Shown here: piece by piece, positions 15,026-25,358 of the stretch | Position numbering within the stretch: position 1 is the first letter of the stretch | Layout: each line of letters starts with the position of its first letter | NCBI RefSeq assembly: GCF_003752585.1 | Contig: NZ_RKHR01000004.1 | Location: 434,001 to 498,000 of the forward strand | DNA: 64,000 nucleotides | Direction of reading: 5' to 3' | Origin: Sinobacterium caligoides | Lineage (GTDB): Bacteria > Pseudomonadota > Gammaproteobacteria > Pseudomonadales > Sinobacteriaceae | Position numbers and translations under genes: made by a program | The notes under the pieces: model-generated | What the model saw: the letters and a program-made list of their open reading frames with translations, nothing else | Told to the model about the DNA's origin: nothing | Database searches by the model: none

Positions 15026-16561
15026 TTACCCGCCCGTGCGCGTCACGCGCAATACTTCTTCCAGGGTGGTATCACCCGCAAGAATACGTCGCCGACCGTC
15101 GTCAAAAATAGAGCCGTAGCGCTCACGCGCCGCCTGCTCCATGACGATATCACCGGCACGGTCATGGATCAGTTGTCGCATCTGCTCATCGATCTTAATC
15201 AGCTCATAGATGCCTGTTCGGCCCTGGAAACCACCGTGATTACAACTCGAACAACCCACCGCGCGGTATAAAGTCTGCTCGCTATCAGGCGCCAAACCAA
15301 GCAGTTCAAGCTCACGGTTATCGGCCGAATAAGCCTCTTTACAATCGTCGCAGAGCACTCGCACCAGGCGTTGAGCAATCACCGCCAGCAAGCTCGAGGA
15401 CAACAGGAAGGACTCTACCCCCATATCCAATAAGCGACTGACCGCGCCGATCGCGGTATTCGTGTGCAGTGTGGATAACACCAAGTGGCCGGTCAAACTG
15501 GCCTGTACGGCAATCTCTGCCGTCTCCACGTCGCGAATCTCACCGATCATCACCACGTCGGGATCTTGACGCAAAATGGCACGCAGCCCCCGTGAGAAAG
15601 TCATATCGACTTTCGTATTAACCTGCGTCTGACCGATGCCTTTGAGCACGTATTCCACCGGGTCTTCAATGGTCAATATGTTGCGGCTACTGTCGTTAAT
15701 ATGGCTGAGACCGGCATAGAGCGTCGTCGTCTTACCCGAGCCCGTTGGCCCCGTAACCAAGACGATACCGTGCGGCGTGCGCAGACAATCTTTCAGGTCG
15801 TTGGTGACTCGCTCGCCCATATTCATCTGGCTGAGGCTGAGCTGGCCCGCTTGCTTATCAAGCAGACGCAATACCACTCGCTCACCGTGGGCGGAAGGAA
15901 TCGTCGACATGCGAATGTCGATGCCATGGCCGGCGATACGCACCGAGATGCGACCATCTTGCGGTATACGCTTCTCGGCAATATCGAGATTCGCCATCAC
16001 CTTCAGGCGAGAAACCAACAGTGGTGCCAGCTGTCGCCTCGGCGCCAGAATTTCGCGCAGCACACCGTCGATACGCAAACGCACGACGAGGTTTTCCTCG
16101 AAGGTCTCAATATGAATATCCGAAGCTTTCTGCTGTGCCGCCTGCGAGAGAATCGCGTTGATCAAGCGAATGACCGGGGCATCATCCTCAGCGTCCATCA
16201 AGTCAGCAGACTGAGGGATTTCATCGGCCAACTGCGAGAGATCAATATCATCGTTGAGGTCATCGGCGACCTGTTGCGCCTCACCATCACGCTTCTGGTA
16301 GAGCTGTGACATCAACGGTGCAAAAGTTTCCGGCGGCATACCGCGCAGGGCGAAAGGACGGCCACAATAACGACGCACCTCACGCAACAGCAGTAGGCTC
16401 GGGGCATCGCGGTAAGCAAGTATTAACTCGCCCTCTTCAACATGTAATAACAGCTGATGCTGGCTGGCAAAGCCAAACGGTAAGCGCGGCTCCAGCGGCG
16501 CGGCGGCACTCTCAAGTGCCTCATCCTCCGCGACTTCTAGGCTCTCGAGCGTCTCACTCAT
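15026..16561 (-). CDS. gspE: Type II secretion ATPase GspE
   Basis: About 511 aa hexameric ATPase on the cytosolic face. Walker A GPTGSGKTTT near residue 270, an Asp box (TIEDPVEY), Walker B (RQDPDVVMIGEIRD), a His box (TGHLVLSTLHTN), and a zinc module with CDDC and CSSC near residue 410-440 are all present. I chose the ATG at 16561, which overlaps the gspD stop by 8 nt; a longer frame starting at 16603 lies wholly within gspD. Confidence 0.93.
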   Translation of the reverse strand: MSETLESLEVAEDEALESAAAPLEPRLPFGFASQHQLLLHVEEGELILAYRDAPSLLLLREVRRYCGRPFALRGMPPETFAPLMSQLYQKRDGEAQQVADDLNDDIDLSQLADEIPQSADLMDAEDDAPVIRLINAILSQAAQQKASDIHIETFEENLVVRLRIDGVLREILAPRRQLAPLLVSRLKVMANLDIAEKRIPQDGRISVRIAGHGIDIRMSTIPSAHGERVVLRLLDKQAGQLSLSQMNMGERVTNDLKDCLRTPHGIVLVTGPTGSGKTTTLYAGLSHINDSSRNILTIEDPVEYVLKGIGQTQVNTKVDMTFSRGLRAILRQDPDVVMIGEIRDVETAEIAVQASLTGHLVLSTLHTNTAIGAVSRLLDMGVESFLLSSSLLAVIAQRLVRVLCDDCKEAYSADNRELELLGLAPDSEQTLYRAVGCSSCNHGGFQGRTGIYELIKIDEQMRQLIHDRAGDIVMEQAARERYGSIFDDGRRRILAGDTTLEEVLRVTRTGG

Positions 16562-18530
16562 ACAAGGCTCCTGCCGCCGCCTCGGCAGCACGAATCTCGT
16601 CAAGGCGTTTCATCTGCTCCTGCCACTCCGGCAACACGGGAACCGCTTGACCGTTATCGCGATCCTTCACCTGCATATTGCGAATATTCAGATACGGTGC
16701 CTGCGTCGCACGATTAATATCCGCCGTCTTGCGCACAATCTGCGGCCTGATAAAAATCATCAGGTTAGTCTTTTCCACGACATCGCTATTGCTACGGAAT
16801 AGAGCGCCTAATAAGGGGATATCACCGAGCAGCGGTACTTTCGTCTGCGAATTTGTCACCTTATTTTGGACAAGTCCACCCAGTACGATAATACCGCCAT
16901 CGTCGGCAAGTACAGAGGTGGTGATATGACGCTTAAGGAATGTCGGGTCGCCGTTCGTATTCACGCTGACTTCCGCAATGCTATCGTTCTGCAGCTCCAG
17001 ATCCATCATCACCGCCGCATCCTCATTGATATGCGGCGTCAACTTGAGGACAAGACCAACATCTTTACGCTCGTTAGTGGTAAACGGGTTATCACCATCA
17101 TCGTTAGAATAACTACCGGTAGGGATGGAGACCTCCTGGGTAATTTCTATAGACGCCTCTTTATTATTCAGCGTCAACAGACTCGGTGTCGATAGCACGT
17201 TGTAGTGCGAGTCGGTCTGTACCGCGTGCAGAATACCAAGGAACTTGTCGTTACCCCAGCCATAGGTGCCGCCCTTGCTACCAGCTAGTGCCTGGCCCAC
17301 TTCTGCCTGCGGGTTATCAGAGACGAGGCCTTTTGCGATACTGCCAATCAGCGTACCATCGCCGCCGATGCTACTACCAAAGCCTTTGTCGCCCGCTGCG
17401 ATCCAATCAACACCCAGCTCTTGCAAGTCTTTGTCTCTCACCTCGACGATGATCGCCTCAACCAGCAGCTGAGTACGACGAATATCGATCTTCTCGATAA
17501 GCGAGTTAATGGTGGCCATGTTGCTAGCATCGGCGGTAATAATCAGCGAGTTTGTCGCCTCATCGGCAACCACGGTAGATGAGGAGGCGGCCGCGGCAGC
17601 CTGCCCTTTCTTGCCACCGGTCTTGGCCGAGATCATCCCCGCCATGTTATCCATCACCTTGCCAAGCACTTCCGCCGCATCAGCCGCTGTCGCATACTGC
17701 AAGTTCACTACCTGTGCGTTACCACTGGTTTGCAACGGTCTGTCGAGATGCCTAACTAACGCCTTAACCCTGTTACGCTGTATCTCATCGCCATTGATCA
17801 ATACGCTGTTAGTCCGCGTATCCGCCACCAGCTTCACTCGATTAGCCTGTGCTGCGCCCTTCGCCGCACCCTCCTTCTCAAGCTGCTCAACGATACGCAC
17901 CGTCTCTTCTGCCGAGGCATAATTTAGCTGCACCACATCCGTCTGATCGACTGCGGCCTGATCGATATTGGCAATGATTTTACGAATACGCTGAATATTC
18001 GCCGCCGTATCGGCGATGATAATAGCGTTGCTCGGCGCATAGGCCGCTAAATGGGACTGCTGAGCCACCAGCGGGCGCAATACCGGCACCAGCTTAGCCG
18101 CAGAGATATTTTCTAACTGAATAACATGCGTCACCAGGTCACGGGTATTGCCTGGGGCTGTCACCACCGGCAGAGCCTCACTGCGCCCCGATTTAGCTGG
18201 CACGATACGTACCGCACCTGCAGACTCTACGGCAACATAACCATGAACCTGTAGCACCGAAAGAAATAACTGGTAAAGCTCTTCTGCTCCCACCGGCCGA
18301 GTCGAAATCACCTTGACCTTACCACTCACCTTGGGGTCAATAATAATGGTCTTGCCGGAAGCCTCTGCGACAAAATGAATCAATTCCTGAATATCGGTAT
18401 TATTAAAGTTCAGGGTCCAAGTCGCTGGCTCTTCACCGGCAGCCGGTGCCGCCATTGCTACCACCGGCTGTAACATCGCCGCCGCAATTACTAGAGCACC
18501 TATCGATGCCCGCAAAGAAAATCGGTTCAC
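16554..18530 (-). CDS. gspD: Type II secretin GspD
   Basis: Outer-membrane secretin of about 658 aa: signal peptide (RASIGALVIAAAMLQPVVAMAA), N0 domain (WTLNFNNTDIQELIHFVAE), three N domains with VIQLENISAAKLVPVLRPL-type repeats, and the secretin domain with LLVEAIIVEV and VPLLGDIPLLG. I prefer the GTG at 18530, which has AGGG 7 nt upstream and sits directly before the signal peptide. An ATG at 18623 would add an unlikely 31-residue basic leader. No pilotin gene is adjacent. Confidence 0.9.
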   Translation of the reverse strand: MNRFSLRASIGALVIAAAMLQPVVAMAAPAAGEEPATWTLNFNNTDIQELIHFVAEASGKTIIIDPKVSGKVKVISTRPVGAEELYQLFLSVLQVHGYVAVESAGAVRIVPAKSGRSEALPVVTAPGNTRDLVTHVIQLENISAAKLVPVLRPLVAQQSHLAAYAPSNAIIIADTAANIQRIRKIIANIDQAAVDQTDVVQLNYASAEETVRIVEQLEKEGAAKGAAQANRVKLVADTRTNSVLINGDEIQRNRVKALVRHLDRPLQTSGNAQVVNLQYATAADAAEVLGKVMDNMAGMISAKTGGKKGQAAAAASSSTVVADEATNSLIITADASNMATINSLIEKIDIRRTQLLVEAIIVEVRDKDLQELGVDWIAAGDKGFGSSIGGDGTLIGSIAKGLVSDNPQAEVGQALAGSKGGTYGWGNDKFLGILHAVQTDSHYNVLSTPSLLTLNNKEASIEITQEVSIPTGSYSNDDGDNPFTTNERKDVGLVLKLTPHINEDAAVMMDLELQNDSIAEVSVNTNGDPTFLKRHITTSVLADDGGIIVLGGLVQNKVTNSQTKVPLLGDIPLLGALFRSNSDVVEKTNLMIFIRPQIVRKTADINRATQAPYLNIRNMQVKDRDNGQAVPVLPEWQEQMKRLDEIRAAEAAAGALYE

Positions 18531-18615
18531 AGTATTACCCTGTTTTATGAGCTGTTGATTCAATCTGACTGCTGGCTTAGACCTAAATAGAAAGGAGCAG
18601 CCTTGTTTATTTATT

Positions 18616-19539
18616 TTATTCATCGAGACCAACCATCAAGTCAATAGTCTGACCTTGCCGTAAAACCGACAAGCTTACCTGTTCGGCAGTACCGGCTAAT
18701 TTATAGAGTTCCATTAATTTACTCGGATCTGATACAGCCTCACCATTGACCGCAACAATCACATCGCCACGCTCAAAACCCAACTGGGAGAATGCTTCCG
18801 CCTCTCGGCCGGGGGAAACACGGTAGCCAATCATCTCGCCATCCTTATTATAAGGACGCGCATTAATAATCTTCATCAGAGAAGCGGGGCTATTTTTTAG
18901 CCGCTGACGCATATCCTGCAACACCTTTTGGGTGTTTTTATCCTTGCGACGGTCATCGACTCTCGGCTTTGTTGCTCTCGCTTTCGGTGCATGCGCTCGT
19001 GCAGAGGAAAGCATGGCGCTGTCTTTACCAAACAACAATAGCGATTCTGTTCGACCTGCGTTGCTGATAATTACTTTATCAGGATAGACCTCTAACAACT
19101 TCACCTGACCGCCACCGGGAAGTTTGGCTCCGGGGCGATAATTTTTCTGCTTTTTTTGATAGCTAATAATCGCCACTGAGTGATCTGGGTTTGACGACAT
19201 CATCACGCCACTCAGCACTAAGTTAAGCTTGGTCACCACCGCCGTTTTCTCCACCGGCTTCGCGACTTCAGGCGCTTTGTCATCGGCAGTGCCGCCGAAC
19301 AGATCGAGTAAGCGTATCTTACTCGCATCAAACGCCTCGGCCTGCGAACTTCCCTGGGAGTTAATTACCGTAGTAGGAAGCCTCTCTTCATCGGCATCAT
19401 CCAGCAACAACTGCCACGTTAGAGTTACAAGAGAATACAGCAGAACTAGCACCGCAACGATGACCACCGCCAGCCGAATCACTAACTCTAACGAGCTTTT
19501 ATTGTCGAAGTTAAAAAAGCCTTTAACACGACTCAACAA
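18616..19539 (-). CDS. gspC: Type II secretion protein GspC
   Basis: A 307-aa bitopic inner-membrane protein that links the platform to the secretin. N-terminal cytosolic stub, one membrane helix (VIRLAVVIVAVLVLLYSLVTL), a homology region (LNLVLSGVMMSS ... SVAIISYQKKQ) that binds secretin N0, a linker, and a C-terminal PDZ domain (YRVSPGREAEAFSQLGFERGD). Starts at TTG with GGAGAAG 7 nt upstream. It is the first gene of the operon; the 400 bp upstream should contain the promoter. Confidence 0.9.
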   Translation of the reverse strand: MLSRVKGFFNFDNKSSLELVIRLAVVIVAVLVLLYSLVTLTWQLLLDDADEERLPTTVINSQGSSQAEAFDASKIRLLDLFGGTADDKAPEVAKPVEKTAVVTKLNLVLSGVMMSSNPDHSVAIISYQKKQKNYRPGAKLPGGGQVKLLEVYPDKVIISNAGRTESLLLFGKDSAMLSSARAHAPKARATKPRVDDRRKDKNTQKVLQDMRQRLKNSPASLMKIINARPYNKDGEMIGYRVSPGREAEAFSQLGFERGDVIVAVNGEAVSDPSKLMELYKLAGTAEQVSLSVLRQGQTIDLMVGLDE

Positions 19540-19878
19540 AATACTTCTCCCAACACACGCTGCCTATCAATGGACCACAGCCTTAATTTCTTACCGAAAA
19601 CGAGGCTGGATACATGACGCCCTAAACCCCGAAGGCTCAACTGACGCAGACAAAGACTCGATCATTATTGTTCTACAAAAGGGGGACATCGCATGATCCT
19701 CGCCTAATGACTTGGCTCTCATAGTAATACGATTGATTGATAAAAGCGAAGCTGAAGAGGCGAATTTTGCCCTTAAAACATCACATTCATCTTATCAGCT
19801 AGAACATGTAATAATTATGACGAAATACTTAACACTTTTTATTAATCCATTCGTTAATAAACGGTAATAATTGATAGC
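19540..19878. other. Non-coding leader of the gsp operon
   Basis: AT-rich sequence between oadB and gspC. No gene is supported on either strand, and no convincing -35/-10 pair stands out. The gsp promoter is expected here. Confidence 0.45.
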
Positions 19879-19914
19879 AAAAAGGCGAAGCCATTAATAA
19901 TGACTTCGCCTTTC
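19879..19914 (-). terminator. Intrinsic terminator after oadB
   Basis: On the minus strand GAAAGGCGAAG and CTTCGCCTTTTT form a stem with an AT-rich loop and a T5 tail, 27 nt past the oadB stop. It separates the oad operon from gspC. Confidence 0.85.
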
Positions 19915-19940
19915 ATCAAGCAAACACTAACGACGGTCGC

Positions 19941-21245
19941 CTAACCACCAATCAAGGCAATCATCACCCCCGCCGCCACCGCCGAACCGATGACACCGGC
20001 AACGTTGGGCCCCATCGCATGCATCAGCAAGAAATTGTGCGGATTGGCGTCCAAGCCAACCTTATTCGACACCCGTGCCGCCATCGGCACCGCCGAAACA
20101 CCGGCCGAGCCAATCAGTGGGTTCACCTTATGCTTGCTAACAACGTTCATCAACTTAGCCATTAATACGCCTGCCGCGGTGCCGATAGCAAAGGCAACCA
20201 TACCCAGCAGCAGGATACCTAGCGTACTCAGATCGAGAAACTTATCCGCACTGAGCTTCGAACCAACAGAGAGACCGAGGAAGATAGTGACGATGTTAAT
20301 CAGGGCGTTTTGTGCCGTATCACTCAAACGCTCGACGACACCACACTCCTTCATCAGGTTACCGAAACAAAACATCCCCAACAACGGCGCTGCATCTGGC
20401 AGGAATAACGCCACCAGGATCAATAGCGCGATAGGGAAGCATATTTTCTCAAGACGTGGCACATGACGCAGTTGCACCATCTCGATTTTACGCTCGGCCT
20501 CAGTGGTCAGCGCCATCATGATCGGCGGCTGAATCATCGGTACCAATGCCATGTAAGAGTACGCAGCAACGGCGATAGCACCCAACAAGTCCGGCGCCAG
20601 CATACTTGAAACATAGATCGCTGTTGGGCCATCGGCACCGCCAATGATACCAATCGCTGCCGCATCGGCGATACTAAAGTCCATGATGCCAAAGTTAGAC
20701 ATCGCCACCGCACCCAATACCGTTGCGAAGATACCAAACTGTGCTGCAGCGCCGAGGAACAGTGTCTTCGGGTTCGCCAGTAGCGGCCCAAAGTCAGTCA
20801 TTGCCCCAACCCCCATAAAAATCAACAGCGGCGCCACACCGCTGGCAATGGAGACGGTATAGAAGTTGTAGAGCATACCGTTAACGAAAGTACTATCGTT
20901 CGCCACGTTGATAGCGGCAGTATGCACCGCCGCCGACGCATTGTGATACGCCTCAAGCAACGCATGAGGGTCGCCAATATCGCTGACACCGAGTACCGCA
21001 CCTAACTGCTGTAACACCTCAGGCGTACCCGAGTAGACCGCGTTCTCTACTGCCGAATAAGCTAACCCCGCACCGGGGATGTTGGCAAGAATGCCACCAA
21101 AGCCGATCGGCACCAGCAACAAAGGCTCGAAGCCCTTTTTGATTGCCAAAAACAGCAGTAACAGCCCCACCAATATCATAAAGAACTGGCCCGGGGTCAG
21201 TTGATAGATCCCCGTGCTCAGCCATAGCTTCATTAAGTTATCCAT
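19941..21245 (-). CDS. oadB: Oxaloacetate decarboxylase Na+ pump, beta subunit
   Basis: A 434-aa integral membrane subunit that decarboxylates carboxybiotin and exports Na+. Multiple hydrophobic helices; the family signatures [19 protein letters not shown] and [16 protein letters not shown] (Na+-site region) are present, and [18 protein letters not shown] lies near the C-terminus. Last gene of oadGAB, 12 nt after oadA, ended by a terminator. Confidence 0.93.
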   Translation of the reverse strand: MDNLMKLWLSTGIYQLTPGQFFMILVGLLLLFLAIKKGFEPLLLVPIGFGGILANIPGAGLAYSAVENAVYSGTPEVLQQLGAVLGVSDIGDPHALLEAYHNASAAVHTAAINVANDSTFVNGMLYNFYTVSIASGVAPLLIFMGVGAMTDFGPLLANPKTLFLGAAAQFGIFATVLGAVAMSNFGIMDFSIADAAAIGIIGGADGPTAIYVSSMLAPDLLGAIAVAAYSYMALVPMIQPPIMMALTTEAERKIEMVQLRHVPRLEKICFPIALLILVALFLPDAAPLLGMFCFGNLMKECGVVERLSDTAQNALINIVTIFLGLSVGSKLSADKFLDLSTLGILLLGMVAFAIGTAAGVLMAKLMNVVSKHKVNPLIGSAGVSAVPMAARVSNKVGLDANPHNFLLMHAMGPNVAGVIGSAVAAGVMIALIGG

Positions 21246-21257
21246 CGCCGCGGCCTC

Positions 21258-23063
21258 TTATAGCGTCAACAGGACATCACCGACGGCGACGGCGTCACCC
21301 TCTTTGACGCTGATTGAGCCCACGACGCCAGACTGGGCCGCACGGACCTCAGTCTCCATCTTCATTGCCTCGAGAATGATGATGACATCACCCTCCTGCA
21401 CATGCTCACCAACACCGACATTGACCTTAAAGATATTCCCTGAGAGCGGCGCACAGACAGGCTCCCCACCACCCGTGGCCGGATCGACAGCATGAGCAAC
21501 AGGCTGAGCTGCCGCTTGCGGCGCAGCAACTGGCGCTATGTTAGACACATCGCCGCCCTCTGCCACCTGCACCACATACTGCTGGCCACTCACGGTTACG
21601 GTGTACACTTCTTCAGCAGCAGGTGATGATGGCTTAGCCGCCACCTTCGCTGCCGGTGCCACCTCTTCAGCACTCGGTACCGGTTCGAAGGCTGAGGGGT
21701 TGTTACGGTTTTCGAGGAACTTTAGGCCAATCTGCGGGAACAGTGCGTAAGTCAGCACATCATCGATTTCTGCGTCCGCCAAGCTAATCGACTTGTCGCT
21801 CGCCAGCTGCTTTAGTTCTGCCGTCAACTTATCCACTTCATCATCAATCAGGTCGGCAGGACGACAGGTAATCGCCTCAGCACCCTCTAAAACACGGGTC
21901 TGCAGCGCTGTGTCGACCGGCGCTGGCGTCTCACCGTATTCTCCCTTAAGCACACCGGCGGTTTCTTTGGTGATGGACTTATAGCGCTCGCCCGTCAACA
22001 CGTTCAGCACCGCCTGGGTACCGACAATCTGCGAAGTCGGTGTCACCAACGGCAAGTAGCCGAGGTCTTTACGCACGCGAGGGATCTCTGCCAACACATC
22101 ATCGAGCTTATCCGCGGCATTCTGCTCCTTCAGCTGCCCCTCCATATTGGTCAGCATACCGCCTGGCACCTGCGCCACGAGAATACGCGAGTCGACGCCA
22201 CGCAACGAACCTTCAAACTTAGCGTACTTCTTTCTCACCTCACGGAAATAAGCGGCAATATCTTCCAGTGCTTCAATATCGAGGCCGGTATCACGGTCGG
22301 TGCCCTTCAGCATCGAAACGACAGACTCTGTTGGCGAGTGGCCATAGGTCATCGACATGGAGGAGATCGCCGTATCGACATTATCAATGCCCGCTTCAAC
22401 AGCTTTCAGGATCGTCGCCGTAGAGAGCCCTGTCGTGGCATGGGCGTGTAACTGTACAATCAGGTCAGTCTCCGCTTTCAGGCGACCAACCAACTCAAAG
22501 GCCTCATAAGGTGTCAGCAGGCCTGCCATATCTTTAATCACCACGGAATCGACACCCATGTCTTCCTGACGCTTAGCAAGGTCGATCCACATGTCCATGT
22601 TATGCACCGGGCTCACGGTATAAGAGAGCGTGCCCTGGGCATGCTTGCCCTGCTTCTTCACGGCCTTGATCGCAGTTTCAAGGTTACGCACATCATTCAT
22701 CGCATCGAAGACACGGAAGACATCCATGCCGTTGATCGCCGCGCGCTCGACAAACTTCTCCACCACATCATCTGCATAATGACGGTAGCCGAGAATGTTT
22801 TGGCCACGGAACAGCATCTGCTGCGGCGTATTAGGCATCGCCTTCTTCAGGAGGCGTAGACGCTCCCATGGATCCTCACCTAAATAACGAATGCACGAGT
22901 CAAAAGTGGCTCCTCCCCATGTTTCCAACGACCAAAAACCAATCTGATCGAGTTTCTCGGCAATAGGCAGCATGTCATCGATACGCATACGCGTAGCAAA
23001 CAGCGACTGATGAGCATCACGAAGTACGACATCGGTGATGCCAAGTGCTTTTTTATCACTCAT
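21258..23063 (-). CDS. oadA: Oxaloacetate decarboxylase alpha subunit (biotin-carrying)
   Basis: About 601 aa: N-terminal carboxyltransferase barrel ([15 protein letters not shown], metal-binding [11 protein letters not shown]), a conserved carboxylase domain, an Ala/Pro linker and a C-terminal biotinyl domain with the EAMKMETE acceptor lysine 34 residues from the end. It transfers CO2 from oxaloacetate to biotin. ATG at 23063 (GAAGG 9 nt upstream) is preferred to an in-frame TTG three codons earlier. Confidence 0.93.
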   Translation of the reverse strand: MSDKKALGITDVVLRDAHQSLFATRMRIDDMLPIAEKLDQIGFWSLETWGGATFDSCIRYLGEDPWERLRLLKKAMPNTPQQMLFRGQNILGYRHYADDVVEKFVERAAINGMDVFRVFDAMNDVRNLETAIKAVKKQGKHAQGTLSYTVSPVHNMDMWIDLAKRQEDMGVDSVVIKDMAGLLTPYEAFELVGRLKAETDLIVQLHAHATTGLSTATILKAVEAGIDNVDTAISSMSMTYGHSPTESVVSMLKGTDRDTGLDIEALEDIAAYFREVRKKYAKFEGSLRGVDSRILVAQVPGGMLTNMEGQLKEQNAADKLDDVLAEIPRVRKDLGYLPLVTPTSQIVGTQAVLNVLTGERYKSITKETAGVLKGEYGETPAPVDTALQTRVLEGAEAITCRPADLIDDEVDKLTAELKQLASDKSISLADAEIDDVLTYALFPQIGLKFLENRNNPSAFEPVPSAEEVAPAAKVAAKPSSPAAEEVYTVTVSGQQYVVQVAEGGDVSNIAPVAAPQAAAQPVAHAVDPATGGGEPVCAPLSGNIFKVNVGVGEHVQEGDVIIILEAMKMETEVRAAQSGVVGSISVKEGDAVAVGDVLLTL

Positions 23064-23120
23064 GGAAGACAACCTTCTTTATTATCAATAATTCAAATGG
23101 GGTGCGTTAGATCGCTCGTA

Positions 23121-23378
23121 TCACTTGCCGTGTTTATTGCGATACTGATGAATCGCCGCTGTGATAACAGCCGTCAACTGTGGGTCGACTTGACCGTTCG
23201 CTTTATTATTAGGCTGCGGCATGCCCTTAACGGGAAGTGCCGGCCGCTCAGGCGCCACACGCTGGATGATTGACGACATCAGCGTAGTCACAATGACCAA
23301 TAGCGTCAGAAACACAAATACGGTTCCCATGCCATAGAGCATCAGGTCGGCACCCTGTTGCAATATTGATTCCTGCAT
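23121..23378 (-). CDS. oadG: Oxaloacetate decarboxylase gamma subunit
   Basis: An 85-aa bitopic protein: N-terminal membrane helix (LMLYGMGTVFVFLTLLVIVTTL) followed by a Pro-rich linker and a C-terminal soluble tail with ITAAIHQYRNKHGK, the family ending that binds zinc/alpha subunit. It assembles alpha with beta. First gene of oadGAB; 57 bp before oadA. Confidence 0.88.
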   Translation of the reverse strand: MQESILQQGADLMLYGMGTVFVFLTLLVIVTTLMSSIIQRVAPERPALPVKGMPQPNNKANGQVDPQLTAVITAAIHQYRNKHGK

Positions 23379-23523
23379 TATTATTTATCTCCTCCTGGCA
23401 CGACACCTAGAGCGTCGACAGACCATCAAAATAGCTTTGTGGGCCACTCTACAGGCAATCCCAGACATAGGCAAATACACCTACTTCTTGTAAAAAAACT
23501 ACCAAATAGGGTGAAACCACAGC

Positions 23524-23541
23524 GATGACAACGCTGTCATC
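23524..23541. promoter_or_regulatory. Perfect inverted repeat between oadG and dusC
   Basis: GATGACA and TGTCATC arms flank ACGC, giving an 18-bp dyad in the divergent spacer, about 40 bp upstream of a TATAAT at 23581-23586 preceding dusC. A dimeric regulator site is plausible, but no cognate factor is known from the sequence. Confidence 0.4.
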
Positions 23542-23580
23542 TTAATCTATAGAATGCCACAAACTTTCGACGTTTTCACC

Positions 23581-23586
23581 TATAAT
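23581..23586 (+). promoter_or_regulatory. Candidate -10 box for dusC
   Basis: A perfect TATAAT lies 30 bp before the dusC ATG. The -35 region at 17-bp spacing is weak, so this is a partial sigma-70 match. Confidence 0.45.
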
Positions 23587-23615
23587 GCCCATTCATTCTC
23601 CGCCATCAGATCACT

Positions 23616-24572
23616 ATGACCCACCGCATCATGCTCGCCCCTATGGAGGGCGTCATCGACCACAGCCTTCGAGAGATTTTTAGCGCCATCGGCGGCATCG
23701 ATCGTTGCGTCACCGAGTTCGCTCGCGTCACACAGCACCCCCTAAAGCGCAGACAGCTGCTGAGTATCTGCCCAGAGCTCGACCAGAACGGCCATACCCG
23801 CTGCGGCACCCCCGTCTATCTGCAACTACTCGGCAGCAATCCCGCGCTAATGGCAGCAAGCGCCGCACGCGCAGCAGAGCTCGGCGTCGCCGGTATTGAC
23901 ATCAACTTCGGCTGCCCCGCCAAAACCGTGTGCAACCACCAGGGAGGCTCCATCCTATTAGAGCAACCCTCCTTGGTCGAAAGCATTATCGGCGCAACAC
24001 GCCGCGCACTGCCCGATCACATACCTCTCAGCGTTAAGATACGACTCGGCTTTAACGACGACGATAAACTGGATGATAATATTCAAGCGGCCATCAACGG
24101 TGGTGCCAACGAGCTATGCATTCACGCGCGTACCCGTAAACAAGGCTATACCGCCCCCGCCTACTGGCAGAAAATAGAAGCGCAACGCTGGCCCATCAAC
24201 ATCATCGCCAATGGTGAGATATGGTGCAGTGACGACTATCATCGCTGCCGCCAACAGAGTGGCAGCAACGATATCATGCTCGGCCGAGGCATCATCGCCC
24301 GGCCCGACCTCGCCAAAATCATCAAGGCAGAACTGGCTGGCGAGGACTATACCGCGATGACTTGGCAACAGTTACTGCCGATCATTATCGCCCTACAGAG
24401 CGACAATATAGAACGCTACCCGAGAAAGCATGCTGGTAACCGCATCAAACAGTGGCTCATGTACCTACAGCGCAACTACCCTGAGGCCGCCGAAACCTTT
24501 GAAGCTGTAAAACGACTACAAGACCCAACGGAGCTACTCAAGCAGCTTCAGCAACAGCTTGAGAATGCATAA
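23616..24572 (+). CDS. dusC: tRNA-dihydrouridine(16) synthase DusC
   Basis: A 318-aa FMN enzyme that reduces uridine to dihydrouridine in the tRNA D-loop. MLAPMEGVIDHSLRE at the N-terminus, DINFGCPAKTV with catalytic Cys100, SVKIRLGF and ELCIHARTRKQGY are the Dus motifs; VIDHSLREIFSAIGGIDRCVTEF fits the DusC subfamily (U16) rather than DusA or DusB. It is monocistronic. Confidence 0.9.
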   Translation: MTHRIMLAPMEGVIDHSLREIFSAIGGIDRCVTEFARVTQHPLKRRQLLSICPELDQNGHTRCGTPVYLQLLGSNPALMAASAARAAELGVAGIDINFGCPAKTVCNHQGGSILLEQPSLVESIIGATRRALPDHIPLSVKIRLGFNDDDKLDDNIQAAINGGANELCIHARTRKQGYTAPAYWQKIEAQRWPINIIANGEIWCSDDYHRCRQQSGSNDIMLGRGIIARPDLAKIIKAELAGEDYTAMTWQQLLPIIIALQSDNIERYPRKHAGNRIKQWLMYLQRNYPEAAETFEAVKRLQDPTELLKQLQQQLENA

Positions 24573-24590
24573 ATTTTTTATTGTCAGCGG

Positions 24591-24681
24591 CTATTCCCAG
24601 TAACTATTCCCAGTAACTATCCCCAGTAACTATCCCCAGTAACCACTCCTAGCAACTACTCCCAGTAACTACTCCCAGTAA
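24591..24681. repeat. 13-bp tandem repeat, 7 copies
   Basis: Seven head-to-tail 13-bp units of the form CTATTCCCAGTAA, with variants CTATCCCC..., CTACTCCC... and one more diverged copy (CCACTCCTAGCAA). It lies just after dusC and before the terminator of the tRNA cluster. No stop-to-stop frame uses it convincingly. Probably a minisatellite created by replication slippage. Confidence 0.9.
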
Positions 24682-24726
24682 CTGCCGACAGTCGCGAGCG
24701 CCCTGGAAGGCATGATTAACAGGCAT

Positions 24727-24760
24727 AAAAAAACCTGCTACGGCAGCCGTAGCAGGTTTC
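24727..24760 (-). terminator. Terminator after tRNA-Arg copy 4
   Basis: Minus strand AAACCTGCTACGGC/GCCGTAGCAGGTTT stem followed by T7. The same hairpin follows each of the four tRNA-Arg genes, so each gene has its own 3' end. Confidence 0.85.
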
Positions 24761-24769
24761 TCTTCAATA

Positions 24770-24846
24770 TGGTGCGCCCGGGAGGATTCGAACCTCCGAC
24801 CCTCTGGTTCGTAGCCAGATACTCTATCCAGCTGAGCTACGGGCGC
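24770..24846 (-). tRNA. tRNA-Arg(ACG)
   Basis: A 77-nt gene with encoded CCA. Acceptor GCGCCCG/CGGGCGC, anticodon loop CTACGAA (anticodon ACG, edited to ICG by TadA), T-loop GTTCGAATC. It is the last of four identical copies. Confidence 0.97.
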
Positions 24847-25011
24847 GGCGTTAAGCATCTCTGCCAACGGGGGCGAACTATACGCAGCAGCCTTAGTTGA
24901 GTCAACACCTTTACCACAACATTACACCATCATTAGCGCAACATTGACCAAAAGCTCTCTCTTCCCTCGGTAACGAGCATCATCCCAGCACAGCGCATTT
25001 TCTCCGGATAC

Positions 25012-25045
25012 AAAAAAACCTGCTACGGCAGCCGCAGCAGGTTTC
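25012..25045 (-). terminator. Terminator after tRNA-Arg copy 3
   Basis: Same AACCTGCT...AGCAGGTT hairpin with a T7 tail on the minus strand; the inner arm has one G-C variation relative to the others. Confidence 0.85.
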
Positions 25046-25054
25046 TCTTCAATA

Positions 25055-25131
25055 TGGTGCGCCCGGGAGGATTCGAACCTCCGACCCTCTGGTTCGTAGC
25101 CAGATACTCTATCCAGCTGAGCTACGGGCGC
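25055..25131 (-). tRNA. tRNA-Arg(ACG)
   Basis: 77 nt including CCA, identical to the neighbouring copies: acceptor GCGCCCG, anticodon loop CTACGAA. Confidence 0.97.
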
Positions 25132-25315
25132 GCGTTAGCATCATTGCTGACCGGGCGAAATATACGCAGCTAGGTACAACCGGTCAACTAGGGGCTTATA
25201 CCTAGCCTAGAGCACACAACGATTTTGTTAGATCGATAAAACCTTTATTTGCCCCATCCTCAGCATCAGGGTAAAAAAGCCTCTTTTACGCCTAAGCAGC
25301 ATATTACGCAGACAT

Positions 25316-25349
25316 AAAAAAACCTGCTACGGCAGCCGTAGCAGGTTTC
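25316..25349 (-). terminator. Terminator after tRNA-Arg copy 2
   Basis: AAACCTGCTACGGCTGCCGTAG-type stem with a T-rich tail on the minus strand, directly 3' of the tRNA. Confidence 0.85.
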
Positions 25350-25358
25350 TCTTCAATA

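Noticed and set aside
15701-16309. Long plus-strand frames opposite gspE, gspD and alaS
   Set aside because: They are antisense shadows of GC-biased codons in strong genes and lack family motifs.
24591-24681. Possible CRISPR array at the 13-bp repeats
   Set aside because: Units are directly adjacent with no spacers, and no cas genes are present.
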